A stretch of 64,000 bases of DNA from Mobiluncus porci. Its GTDB lineage: Bacteria; Actinomycetota; Actinomycetes; Actinomycetales; Actinomycetaceae. The position numbers were made by a program, and so were the translations under genes. The notes under the pieces were generated by a model. That model was given only the letters and a program-made list of their open reading frames with translations, was not told where the DNA came from and did no database searches. The stretch is taken from positions 19,318 through 83,317 of the forward strand of contig NZ_VUMY01000013.1 of the NCBI RefSeq assembly GCF_009695935.1, given 5' to 3'. Shown here piece after piece: positions 1 to 8,335 of this stretch (positions are counted from its first letter, which is position 1; each line of letters begins with the position of its first letter).

Positions 1-669
<669 letters not shown>

Positions 670-671
670 GA

Positions 672-3308
672 ATGGCTTTTGTATCGATTGAATGGCTGGG
701 GCGCTGGTGTGAGGTTCCTTCAGGATTGAGCGCGACGCAGTTGGCGAAAGACCTCGTTCGCGTGGGTCTCGAGGAAGAAACGATTCACAGTTCCGGTGTG
801 ACCGGGCCCTTGGTTTGCGGCGAGGTCGTCCGGATGACTCCGGAAACTGCCTCGAACGGCAAGACCGTGAACTACTGCCGCGTGAATGTCGGCGAGTTCA
901 ATGATGTCCCAGGGGAGGGGAAAGAGCCCTCCGACGTTGCCTCCCGCTCGATTATCTGTGGCGCACATAACTTTAAGGTCGGCGACCACGTGGTGGTTTC
1001 GCTTCCCGGCGCGGTTTTGCCCGGAGACTTCAAGATTGCTACCCGTAAGACCTACGGGCATATTTCCGACGGCATGATTTGCTCTGCCCGAGAACTCGGA
1101 CTGGGAGAAGACCACTCCGGAATCATTGTTTTGGAGGATTATCTGGGAGAGCGCGGGATTGAGGTACCGCCGGTTGGGAGCGACCTGCTTCCGGTTTTGG
1201 GACTCAACAAGGAGCTGCTGGAAATCAATATCACTCCCGATCGCGGTTACTGCTTCTCTATGCGCGGGGTGGGGCGCGAATACTCCCACTCCACCGGCAC
1301 GAAGTTCACCGACTGGGGGCTTGCTGCGAACCTCGCGGAGGGCAAAGCACCCGCCGCGAACGATGACGGCTTCAAGGTCGAAATCGAAGATGACGCCCCG
1401 ATTCGCGGGCGGGTCGGTTGCGACCGTTTTGTGGCCCGCGTGGTGCGCGGCTTCGACCCGGGTGCGAAGACCCCCGACTGGATGGTGGCCCGCCTCGAGA
1501 GCGCCGGAATGCGTTCGATTTCCCTGCCGGTGGACGTGACGAACTATGTCATGCTTGACCTCGGCCAGCCGATGCACGCCTATGACCTTGACAAAGTGGA
1601 GGGTCCGATTGTGGTGCGCCGCGCGGCGCCTGGGGAAAAACACACGACCCTTGATGACGTGGAGCGCACCTTGGACGCCGAGGATTTACTCATTACGGAC
1701 TGTCAGGGCGGGCGCGGGGCGCGCGTTCTTGGTATCGCCGGCGTGATGGGCGGAGCCGACACGGAAATGACCGCCGGGTCCTCTAATGTGTTGCTGGAGG
1801 CCGCGCACTTTGATGCAGTCTCTGTGGCGCGTTCGGCGCGTCGCCACAAATTGCCGACCGAAGCCTCCAAGCGTTTCGAACGTGGCACTGACCCTGAACT
1901 CCCGCCTGTGGCCGCCCAGTACGCCGCGGAGCTCCTGGTGGAATACGGTGGCGGCACGATTGATGCCGGTGTAACCGACGTGAACCACACCGCGCCGATG
2001 CCGGTGGTAACGATGGGTTACGGCGAGCCAAGTGGGCTTGTCGGAGTCGATTACAGCGTGGAACGTTGCGAAGACCTGCTTCGAGCCATCGGGTGCGATG
2101 TCGCGCGCGATGATGCCACCGAGACGTTCACTGTGAATCCGCCATCTTGGCGCCCTGACCTGGTCGGTCCGGCGCACTTGATTGAAGAAATCGCTAGGCT
2201 CGACGGTTTCGACAAGATTCCTTCCCTCGTTCCGGTCGGGCCGGGGGCGGAAGGCCTGCCGGAAAACCTGCGTTCGCGTCGCGAAGTTAGCGAGACTTTA
2301 GCGCAGGCTGGCCTTACCGAAGTCATGACCTATCCTTTCCTGGGGGAGGAGCACGATCGCCAGGGATTCCCGCTTGATGACCCGAGGCGCGAGACCGTGA
2401 AGCTGGCGAACCCGCTGGCCGATGACGCGCCGGCGCTGCGAACCTCCGTTTTGGACACGCTCTTGGACACTGCTTCGCGAAATGTCTCGCGCGGAAATGA
2501 GCGCGTGGCGATTTTCGAGGTGGACCAGGTGGCGCTGGCTCACGGGGTCGAGCCCGCGCCGATTCCCGGTGTGGAGGATCGTCCGAGTGAAGAGGAAATG
2601 AAGGCGCTTCGTGCCGGTGTCCCAAGACAGCCCTGGCATGTCGCTGCAGTTTTGGCCGGCAATGCTTTCGAGGCTGCTCCGGGAGAACCCGCCCGAGCTT
2701 GGGACTATGCCGATGCGATTGGCTTAGCGCTGCGGGTCGCCGCGTCCCAAGGGCTCGCGGTGCGTCCCGAGGCGGTCGACACCCCCTCCGCCGCCAACGC
2801 GGCCAAGCCCGGAGCCTCCGTGGCGCCCTTCCATCCCGGTCGCGTCGCCCAGATTCGGGTCGGTGCAGAATCCGGCGGGAAAGTTCTCGGGCACGCCGGA
2901 GAACTCAACCCGAAGGTTTGTGAGGCTTTCGGTCTGCCCTTGCGGACCTGCGCCTTTGAGATTGATTTGGATGCGATTGAAAAGGCCCGCCCGAAGGAGG
3001 CTTTCCAGTTGCGGCCTGTTTCGACTTTCCCGGTCGCGAAGGAGGATCTCGCGTTCGTGGTGGACGCAGACGTTTCGGCTTTGAAGGTGCAAAACGCCAT
3101 TGCGAAAGCGGCGGGAGCCACCCTGGAAGACGTGCGCTTGTTCGATACCTTTGCAGGCGAGCAGTTGGGCGAGGGCAAGAAATCGCTGGCCTTTGCGCTG
3201 CGCCTGCGGGCCGCGGATCACACCTTGGAAGCCAAGGAGATCAAGGAAATCCGCGGGCGTATCATCGCCAAGGTCGAGAAAACCTGTCGAGCCACTTTGC
3301 GGGCCTAG
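672..3308 (+). CDS. pheT: Phenylalanyl-tRNA synthetase beta subunit
   Basis: Beta subunit of PheRS: tRNA binding, editing of mischarged Tyr and structural support for PheS. The 878 residues carry the N-terminal EMAP/tRNA-binding domain (about 40-190), B3/B4 editing region (about 260-430, with DVTNYVMLDLGQPMHAYD), B5 domain (about 440-510) and the C-terminal ferredoxin-like anticodon domain (from about 785, RPVSTFPVAKEDLAFVVD). Length is slightly above the usual 790-830 because of an extra segment near 640-720. I start at the ATG at 672, 2 nt after pheS, preceded by GGGAAGGGG; an in-frame GTG at 663 lies inside pheS and is less likely. Confidence 0.96.
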   Translation: MAFVSIEWLGRWCEVPSGLSATQLAKDLVRVGLEEETIHSSGVTGPLVCGEVVRMTPETASNGKTVNYCRVNVGEFNDVPGEGKEPSDVASRSIICGAHNFKVGDHVVVSLPGAVLPGDFKIATRKTYGHISDGMICSARELGLGEDHSGIIVLEDYLGERGIEVPPVGSDLLPVLGLNKELLEINITPDRGYCFSMRGVGREYSHSTGTKFTDWGLAANLAEGKAPAANDDGFKVEIEDDAPIRGRVGCDRFVARVVRGFDPGAKTPDWMVARLESAGMRSISLPVDVTNYVMLDLGQPMHAYDLDKVEGPIVVRRAAPGEKHTTLDDVERTLDAEDLLITDCQGGRGARVLGIAGVMGGADTEMTAGSSNVLLEAAHFDAVSVARSARRHKLPTEASKRFERGTDPELPPVAAQYAAELLVEYGGGTIDAGVTDVNHTAPMPVVTMGYGEPSGLVGVDYSVERCEDLLRAIGCDVARDDATETFTVNPPSWRPDLVGPAHLIEEIARLDGFDKIPSLVPVGPGAEGLPENLRSRREVSETLAQAGLTEVMTYPFLGEEHDRQGFPLDDPRRETVKLANPLADDAPALRTSVLDTLLDTASRNVSRGNERVAIFEVDQVALAHGVEPAPIPGVEDRPSEEEMKALRAGVPRQPWHVAAVLAGNAFEAAPGEPARAWDYADAIGLALRVAASQGLAVRPEAVDTPSAANAAKPGASVAPFHPGRVAQIRVGAESGGKVLGHAGELNPKVCEAFGLPLRTCAFEIDLDAIEKARPKEAFQLRPVSTFPVAKEDLAFVVDADVSALKVQNAIAKAAGATLEDVRLFDTFAGEQLGEGKKSLAFALRLRAADHTLEAKEIKEIRGRIIAKVEKTCRATLRA

Positions 3309-3321
3309 TCGCCCGGCGGAT

Positions 3322-3377
3322 CAGTGCGATTTTGGCCATGAGTGGAAATAGTGGCAGCAATGTCCAAAATCGCACTG
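3322..3377. repeat. Hairpin repeat family 1, copy A (minus orientation)
   Basis: Perfect 14-bp inverted arms (3322-3335 and 3364-3377) enclose a 28-nt loop at 3336-3363. Read on the minus strand the loop matches the loops of copies B, C and D (core TTGCTGCCACTATTCCACT in this copy). It lies between the convergent ends of pheT and the dehydrogenase gene, where a stem could also end transcription from both sides. The palindrome GGTTACGTAACC follows at once. This accounts for most of the 155-nt gap. Confidence 0.85.
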
Positions 3378-3463
3378 GTTACGTAACCATCCGCCGTTAC
3401 CAAGACCAGAAGGCCCAGCGATATGATCCAGCTTGAACCGTGTAAAACCCCATCAGGAAAAGG

Positions 3464-4261
3464 TTAGTTGGTTCCCATTGAGGTGGTTTCCGGCAGTGTT
3501 GCGGCGCCGTCAATGACAATCTGGGCGCCAGTAATATAGCTGGACTCGTCACTTCCCAGGAACGCAAATAATTCCCCGACCTCTATCGGTTTCGCGAGGC
3601 GTCCCAAGGGCACGTTACGGGCGATGTCGTCAATCGCTGCCTCCGGATTTTCCGGATTGGATTCGGTCGCCATCTTCTCCACCATCGGCGTGCGCGCATA
3701 CCCGAGTTGGGAGCAGTTCACCCGAATATTGCGGTTCGCGTATTCCACTGCAAGGCACTTGGTGAGCCCCACCAAAGCTGCTTTGGTTGTGGCATAGGCG
3801 GCCTCGCCCGGATCCGCCACCAAGTCCCCAGTCACGGAAGAAGCGATGACGATGGCCCCGCCGCCTTGGGAAAGCATCTGGGGGATAGCGCTCTGGCAGG
3901 TGTTCCACACGCCCTTGATGTTGACATCAATATGGAAATCTCGCATTTCGTCAGTCATCTCTTCAAAAGGCGCTAACTGGCAGACCCCGGCATTAGCGCA
4001 AACCACATCGAGCCTCCCGAAAGTGGCTACGGTCTTGGCAACCGCCTCGCGCATCGCAGACTTGTCGGTGACATCGGCAGCTATTCCTATGACCTCGGTC
4101 TGGAAGGCTTTCTCGAGTTCGGATGCGGTCTCGGCCACTTTCGGAGATAAATCCACGAGACAGAGTTTTGCTCCGTGGCGCGCATAAGCCTCGGCGATAC
4201 CTTTCCCAAGTCCCATAGCGGCGCCGGTGATAAGGGCAACTTTTCCGTCTAACTTAGCCAT
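3464..4261 (-). CDS. ucpA: SDR-family oxidoreductase, UcpA-like
   Basis: Classical short-chain dehydrogenase of 265 residues, NAD(P)-dependent and cytoplasmic; natural substrate unknown. The cofactor motif is TGAAMGLG (about residues 12-19), with NAG near 90, and the catalytic Ser-Tyr-Lys appears as SSVTGD (about 142) and YATTK (about 156-160). The order of motifs, the FHIDVNIKGVWN stretch and the C-terminal LPETTSMG tail closely follow the enterobacterial UcpA group, hence the symbol, which is by resemblance only. The ATG is preceded by AAGGAGAG on the minus strand. Stands alone between two hairpin repeats. Confidence 0.88.
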   Translation of the reverse strand: MAKLDGKVALITGAAMGLGKGIAEAYARHGAKLCLVDLSPKVAETASELEKAFQTEVIGIAADVTDKSAMREAVAKTVATFGRLDVVCANAGVCQLAPFEEMTDEMRDFHIDVNIKGVWNTCQSAIPQMLSQGGGAIVIASSVTGDLVADPGEAAYATTKAALVGLTKCLAVEYANRNIRVNCSQLGYARTPMVEKMATESNPENPEAAIDDIARNVPLGRLAKPIEVGELFAFLGSDESSYITGAQIVIDGAATLPETTSMGTN

Positions 4262-4367
4262 TTAACTCTCCTTTGAGCGAGGTTTGTTTCGGTAAAACTA
4301 TTCTATCTGGGGCGGGCCTTCTAGGTGGGTCTTCTGTGAAGACAGGGGTATGGTTCGGTTGGATTCT

Positions 4368-4437
4368 CTGTAACTCGTGCGATTTTGGGCGTTGCTGCCA
4401 CTATTGCCACTTATATCAGAAATCCCACAAGTTACGG
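4368..4437. repeat. Hairpin repeat family 1, copy B
   Basis: Imperfect 21-nt arms (4368-4388 and 4417-4437, 16 of 21 positions able to pair) around the conserved 28-nt loop at 4389-4416 (core TTGCTGCCACTATTGCCACT). Its right arm overlaps the stop codon of the AbiEi-like gene, so the end of that protein lies at the repeat boundary. Confidence 0.85.
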
Positions 4438-5310
4438 ACGAGACTTGCGACTCCGAGCTCTCGGACGGGTGCTTCCGCACGGTTTTGGAGGATTCCGGTG
4501 ACGACGCTGTTTCAACAGAGAAGACAGGTATTCTCTGGTTTCATCCCACTCATACCAAATCTGAGGATAACTCAAACGAACAGTGAAATAGCCCTCATGC
4601 AGGGTCCTGATATCGCGCCAACGATCCTGGTAATAGCTGGTTTCTTTGTCGTGGAAGGCCAAGCTGTCGCACTCGACAATTCCGGATTGACCAAAGCGGA
4701 TATCAACGCGTCCTATGCCTGAAATACGATGCTGGATTTTTACTGGCACACCTCGTTTTTGAAAGAACAACCGCACGCGGGTTTCACTTCCGGATTCTGC
4801 CCCAGGGGTGAAGAATTTCAAGGTTTGACGCTTGGAGGCTGGAGCATGTTTGATGAGATACCAGCAGTCATTCTCGCAAAGCGCGCCTTCGTGGAAAGCT
4901 GATTCCAGCAGGATCAGTCCGGTTTCCCCGTCGTGATACTTCAATACCTGGTGGAGGCAATCCCCGATAGGTGGCAAAAACGGGTGCGGTTTTTCGCTGC
5001 TGCGATGAAAGCAAACTGACTCTTTTGTAACTTGCAATGGGACATTCGAGGGAAGCGAAACATGGAGTTTATTCTTCTCCTGGGGAGGAATCCACAGACC
5101 ATATTCCTTACAAGCGGATACGCACCCGATGGTTCCACCCAGTTTCACGGCCTTCACAGCTTCAGGGATTGCTGAGGGGGTGGCATACCATCCGCGCCTG
5201 ATGGACACGAGCCTTTCGTTTTGGGAAAAAAGACGAATCTGATAGTCGGTAAATCCTTGCGACCTGAGTTGTTTTGTTGAGCATATGCCTGTTTCTGTGT
5301 TAAAAGTCAT
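4432..5310 (-). CDS. AbiEi-like winged-helix / DUF559-type nuclease-fold protein
   Basis: About 292 residues. The N-terminal 60-70 residues resemble the AbiEi antitoxin winged helix (LRSQGFTDYQIRLF, then RRGWYATP). The C-terminal half looks like the Vsr/DUF559 restriction-endonuclease-like fold: GSETRVRLFFQKRG, then RVDIRFGQSGIVECDS (candidate D and E acidic residues) and YYQDRWRDIRTL. Such fusions are common and poorly characterised in actinobacteria; no AbiEii toxin is adjacent. I prefer the ATG at 5310 over 5322, because TTTACA-17-TATGCT ends 7 nt before it with no Shine-Dalgarno. The basic tail and stop sit beside repeat copy B. Confidence 0.7.
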   Translation of the reverse strand: MTFNTETGICSTKQLRSQGFTDYQIRLFSQNERLVSIRRGWYATPSAIPEAVKAVKLGGTIGCVSACKEYGLWIPPQEKNKLHVSLPSNVPLQVTKESVCFHRSSEKPHPFLPPIGDCLHQVLKYHDGETGLILLESAFHEGALCENDCWYLIKHAPASKRQTLKFFTPGAESGSETRVRLFFQKRGVPVKIQHRISGIGRVDIRFGQSGIVECDSLAFHDKETSYYQDRWRDIRTLHEGYFTVRLSYPQIWYEWDETREYLSSLLKQRRHRNPPKPCGSTRPRARSRKSRP

Positions 5311-5317
5311 GTAAGAA

Positions 5318-5346
5318 AGCATATAGTATATTCAGACGCATGTAAA
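5318..5346 (-). promoter_or_regulatory. Leaderless promoter of the AbiEi-like gene
   Basis: On the minus strand TTTACA (5346-5341), a 17-nt spacer and TATGCT (5323-5318) stand 7 nt before ATG at 5310. That places the expected transcription start at or next to the start codon. Confidence 0.6.
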
Positions 5347-5401
5347 GGTGTTTAATGTACTATGTGAAACCTGCAATTTTGAGTTGTATCCGCAGTCTTC
5401 G

Positions 5402-5471
5402 CTGAAACTCGAGTTATTTTGGGCATTGCTGCCACTATTGCCACTGATGGCTTGAATCGCACGAGTTGCAG
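5402..5471. repeat. Hairpin repeat family 1, copy C
   Basis: Arms 5402-5422 and 5451-5471 (14 of 21 pairs) around the conserved 28-nt loop 5423-5450 (core TTGCTGCCACTATTGCCACT). It lies in the divergent gap between the AbiEi-like gene and pfkA. The rest of this 450-nt gap holds DnaA-box-like words and no convincing gene. Confidence 0.85.
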
Positions 5472-5542
5472 ACTCCACTCGGATAATCCCCTGTCCCGGT
5501 GCTTCCAAATAACATAATCGTGTTTGGTAGCGCTTCATAACC

Positions 5543-5606
5543 TGTGGATAACTTGTTGATAAGTGTCAGTAAATGGCGTTGTGGTGCGGTTGATGGATGT
5601 GGATAG
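5543..5606. promoter_or_regulatory. DnaA-box-like cluster upstream of pfkA
   Basis: TGTGGATAA at 5543-5551 is a perfect DnaA box in reverse (TTATCCACA). It is followed closely by TTGATAAGT and, at 5598-5606, TGTGGATAG (one mismatch). Could bind DnaA or be chance; no dnaA/dnaN genes are near, so this is not an obvious origin. Confidence 0.4.
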
Positions 5607-5779
5607 TTTCAAGTCTAAGTCCTGGTTTGGTGTTGCTTGGCGCGGTTAGTGGGCGTTCTGGCTCGTCTATAAAGCGGAAGTGAAATTTTCGTTAAGAGAT
5701 GGGCGATAGAATAGAAACTGAAAGACCCCCTGCAAAGACAATAAGGTCTGGTGGGGGAGAAAAGTTATAGGGGAGAAAC

Positions 5780-6901
5780 ATGGCTAAACGTGTGGGAATT
5801 TTGACCGCCGGCGGAGACGCGCCGGGTTTGAACGCAGCAATCCGCGGCTTCGGGAGAGCCGCGATTGGTGAATTCGGGATGGAACTGATTGGATTCCGTG
5901 ACGGAATGCGGGGCCTGGCGGAAAACCGTTTCGTGACCCTAGACTCGAGTTCTCTCTCCGGAATTCTCACTGTTGGGGGCACCGTTCTCGGAACCTCGCG
6001 CGACAAGGTGCATCGCATGATGGTGGACGGGGTCGAAAAAGACATGACTGAAAAAATGGCCAAAGTCTATGAGAAAAACAAGCTCGACGCACTCGTCACC
6101 CTCGGAGGTGGCGGCACCGCGAAAAACGCGCTGCGCCTCCAAAAAGCCGGTTTGAACGTGGTTCATCTTCCCAAAACTATCGACAATGATATTTGGGGAA
6201 CTGATGATTCCTTCGGGTTCGCCACTGCCCTCGAAATCGCCACCGAAGCGGTGGATCGTCTCCATTCCACGGCACACTCCCACCACCGCATCATCCTGGT
6301 CGAAATCATGGGACACCGCGCCGGATGGCTGGCGCTCGGGGCAGGTATCGCCGGCGGGGCGGACATTATCTTGATTCCCGAAATCCCCTACACCATTGAA
6401 AAGGTTGTCGAAAAAATCGAACAGCGCAAGAAGCAAGGTAAGCATTTTTCTGTTATCGCCGTCGCGGAGGGAGCGATGGATATCGAGTATGCTCAGCGAG
6501 TGAAAATCGCTGACCAGCTCATTAAGGACGCGGATTCCCCAGAGACCAAGGCGCTCGCGAAACACAACAAAGACCGCTTGACCGACTCCCACCGCGAGTC
6601 CACCTTTGAACTGGCCCGTAAACTCGAAGCCGCAACCGGCCTCGAATCTCGCGTCACCATTCTTGGCTATGTTCAGCGCGGCGGAACTCCGGTCGGGGCC
6701 GATCGCCTACTCGCGACCCGTCTCGGCACGGCTGGAGCAGCGGCGGTCGCTGACGGAGCCGGTGGCATCATGATTGCCACCAAAGGCGGGGAAACCACCA
6801 CCGTGTCTTTGGAAAAGACCGCGGGACGTATCAAGTATGTTCCGAAAGACCACGACTGGGTGAAGGCTGCTCGCGAGGTGGAAACCGGACTTGGTGACTA
6901 G
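5780..6901 (+). CDS. pfkA: 6-phosphofructokinase
   Basis: Phosphorylates fructose 6-phosphate in glycolysis. 373 residues of the group III PFK type. Seen: N-terminal GILTAGGDAPGLNAAIRG, GGGGT near residue 112 in the phosphoryl-donor loop, PKTIDND catalytic segment, EIMGHRAGWLALGAGIAGGAD, and the substrate motif YVQRGGTP. The lysine of PKTIDND is the residue found in PPi-dependent enzymes and in many actinobacterial ATP enzymes, while the donor loop reads GGGGT rather than GGDG or GGED; ATP versus PPi use is therefore not settled by sequence. The start is preceded by GGGGAG. Monocistronic. Confidence 0.94.
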   Translation: MAKRVGILTAGGDAPGLNAAIRGFGRAAIGEFGMELIGFRDGMRGLAENRFVTLDSSSLSGILTVGGTVLGTSRDKVHRMMVDGVEKDMTEKMAKVYEKNKLDALVTLGGGGTAKNALRLQKAGLNVVHLPKTIDNDIWGTDDSFGFATALEIATEAVDRLHSTAHSHHRIILVEIMGHRAGWLALGAGIAGGADIILIPEIPYTIEKVVEKIEQRKKQGKHFSVIAVAEGAMDIEYAQRVKIADQLIKDADSPETKALAKHNKDRLTDSHRESTFELARKLEAATGLESRVTILGYVQRGGTPVGADRLLATRLGTAGAAAVADGAGGIMIATKGGETTTVSLEKTAGRIKYVPKDHDWVKAAREVETGLGD

Positions 6902-6965
6902 CCCCACTGGGTTTGCCCAGGTGCGCCGAAAGCTCTCCTAAAGTGCGCTGGCTCGGCAAGACCGC

Positions 6966-6971
6966 TAGGCT
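6966..6971 (+). promoter_or_regulatory. Leaderless -10 box (TAGGCT)
   Basis: TAGGCT ends exactly 6 nt before the ATG at 6978, with no Shine-Dalgarno sequence. The -35 region is not recognisable. Confidence 0.5.
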
Positions 6972-6977
6972 TGGCTC

Positions 6978-7460
6978 ATGGAAATGAATCTGAATATTCG
7001 CTCCCGCAGCAGTCTTAGCGGGGATTTCATGAACTCAGACGAAGAGGCCGCTTGGCTGGCCGAAAAACTTCTTTCCCTCGCCCCCGCGGAGGGGGAGCCG
7101 GTAAAAGTAACGGTGAATGTCTTGGGCTCAGAAGTTGGCGGCGGTCTCGGAAGAGCCCGCGAAATGGCTGTGGCCAGTGTTGATGCCTCCGGAAAGGTGA
7201 CAGATTGGCGGGTTGAAGAAGTCGGTTGGGACGTCCTGCATGACCAGGGTCCGGAGGGATCCCACCACGGGCGAATCGTGACTTTCATGCGTGAGAATCA
7301 AATCAACGCGGTCGTTGCCGGTCACGCCGGTCCGCCAATGGTTAACACCTTGGTCAAACTCGGGGTTTTTCCGGTGCTGGGGCTGACCGGAGACGCGCGA
7401 GAGGCTGCGGCAGCGGCAGCGACGCGGTACCGCGAAGTCATCAAGGGGCAGGCAGCATAA
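6978..7460 (+). CDS. NifX/NifB-family iron-molybdenum cofactor-binding domain protein
   Basis: A 160-residue protein with the dinitrogenase FeMo-cofactor biosynthesis domain: LGSEVGGGLGRAREMAV, the SHHGRIVTFMREN histidine region and the VVAGHAGPPMVNTLVKLGV signature. In diazotrophs such domains carry metal clusters; stand-alone forms in anaerobes have no settled role. No nif gene is nearby, so nitrogen fixation is not implied. The start follows TAGGCT by 6 nt, pointing to leaderless translation; an internal ATG at 7029 is a weaker alternative. Confidence 0.82.
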   Translation: MEMNLNIRSRSSLSGDFMNSDEEAAWLAEKLLSLAPAEGEPVKVTVNVLGSEVGGGLGRAREMAVASVDASGKVTDWRVEEVGWDVLHDQGPEGSHHGRIVTFMRENQINAVVAGHAGPPMVNTLVKLGVFPVLGLTGDAREAAAAAATRYREVIKGQAA

Positions 7461-7523
7461 GCGGATTCGAGTTAACAAAAAAGCGACCTCTGAAAGAGCC
7501 TAAGGATTCAGTAAGGAAGGAAG

Positions 7524-8180
7524 ATGACCAGGAAGCGGAGGCTGAAAGCGGGGATAGCACTTCTCGCGGGTCTGAGCGCGCTGGCTGTCGGCTGGCTCGT
7601 GTTTTTGACTTTTATCGCTCCTCAAAGCGGCTGGCGACTTCCTGACCAGTGGCAGGGTCAAAACCTTAACCATCCCTCCACTGTCGGCCAAGAAATCCTC
7701 GACGGTGCGGTTAGCTACCTCGACACCAACCCTAGATATGACGGCAGTAAAATCTTTGCCGGCGGAGTTCCCACCGACGGCACCGGAGTCTGCACCGATG
7801 TCGTCTGGTACGGAGCAAAGGCCGCGGGAATGGACCTCAGAACCCTTGTTGACGAGGATCGTCACGCCGATCCAGCAGCCTACGCCGCTACCGCTCCCGC
7901 GGGGGAACAACCAAATGCGGACATTGATTACCGACGGGTAAGGAACCTGATTGTGTATTTCAACCGGCACGCCCAGGCACTCACGACTGACAAGTCTGAC
8001 ATCGAGGCCTGGCAGCCGGGGGATATCGCGGTTTTTCGCGAACATGTCGGGGTGATTTCGGACCGGCGGGGCGCCGATGGGGTGCCTTTCGTGATCCACC
8101 ACGAGGGCGGATTGATGAACCGTTTTGAAAAAGATGTCCTGAATGAACGGGAGATTCTCGGGCATTACCGGCTCGGCTGA
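7524..8180 (+). CDS. DUF1287 family exported protein
   Basis: 218 residues with an uncleaved signal anchor (about 8-30, LLAGLSALAVGWLVFLTF) and an extracytoplasmic DUF1287 domain. Family hallmarks visible: GVCTDVVWYGAKAAGMDL with the conserved Cys, IDYRRVRNLIVYFNRH, WQPGDIAVF, HVGVISDRR and the terminal GHYRL. The fold is related to NlpC/P60-like cysteine peptidases and a Cys-His pair is present, but the function is not established. Preceded by GGAAGGAAG. Sits 63 nt after the NifX-like gene; functional linkage is unknown. Confidence 0.85.
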   Translation: MTRKRRLKAGIALLAGLSALAVGWLVFLTFIAPQSGWRLPDQWQGQNLNHPSTVGQEILDGAVSYLDTNPRYDGSKIFAGGVPTDGTGVCTDVVWYGAKAAGMDLRTLVDEDRHADPAAYAATAPAGEQPNADIDYRRVRNLIVYFNRHAQALTTDKSDIEAWQPGDIAVFREHVGVISDRRGADGVPFVIHHEGGLMNRFEKDVLNEREILGHYRLG

Positions 8181-8335
8181 GGGGCGCGGTTGAATTCCGC
8201 GATTAATGGGGAATAACGAGATAGGGCGGGATCTAGTGCGCACATTCGGGACGCAGCAAGCCCGCAGGGTAATCCAAGGCGGTATTGTAGGGGACAAAGC
8301 AATTGCATTCGCTTTGCAAAATTTGAAGGAAAATT

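Noticed and set aside
720..1643. Long minus-strand frame opposite pheT
   Set aside because: Shadow of a well-supported gene; no ribosome site, no family features. The same holds for other long opposite-strand frames over argC, argD, tyrS, the aldehyde dehydrogenase, ligA and gatB.
4273..4722. Plus-strand frame between the dehydrogenase and AbiEi-like genes
   Set aside because: Runs through repeat copy B and the antisense of the AbiEi-like gene; no recognisable protein.
5332..5538. Minus-strand frame of 68 residues upstream of the AbiEi-like gene
   Set aside because: It translates repeat copy C (reads SGNSGSNAQN, also seen in a frame over copy B), so it is repeat sequence rather than a gene.
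6978..7460. Nitrogen-fixation locus
   Set aside because: A lone NifX/NifB-like domain gene is common in non-diazotrophs and no other nif gene is present.
8181..8335. Possible tRNA-like or Y-RNA-like element before the RNA-repair gene
   Set aside because: I looked because RNA-repair genes often neighbour such RNAs, but only a 6-bp CAAAGC/GCTTTG stem is present and no cloverleaf forms.
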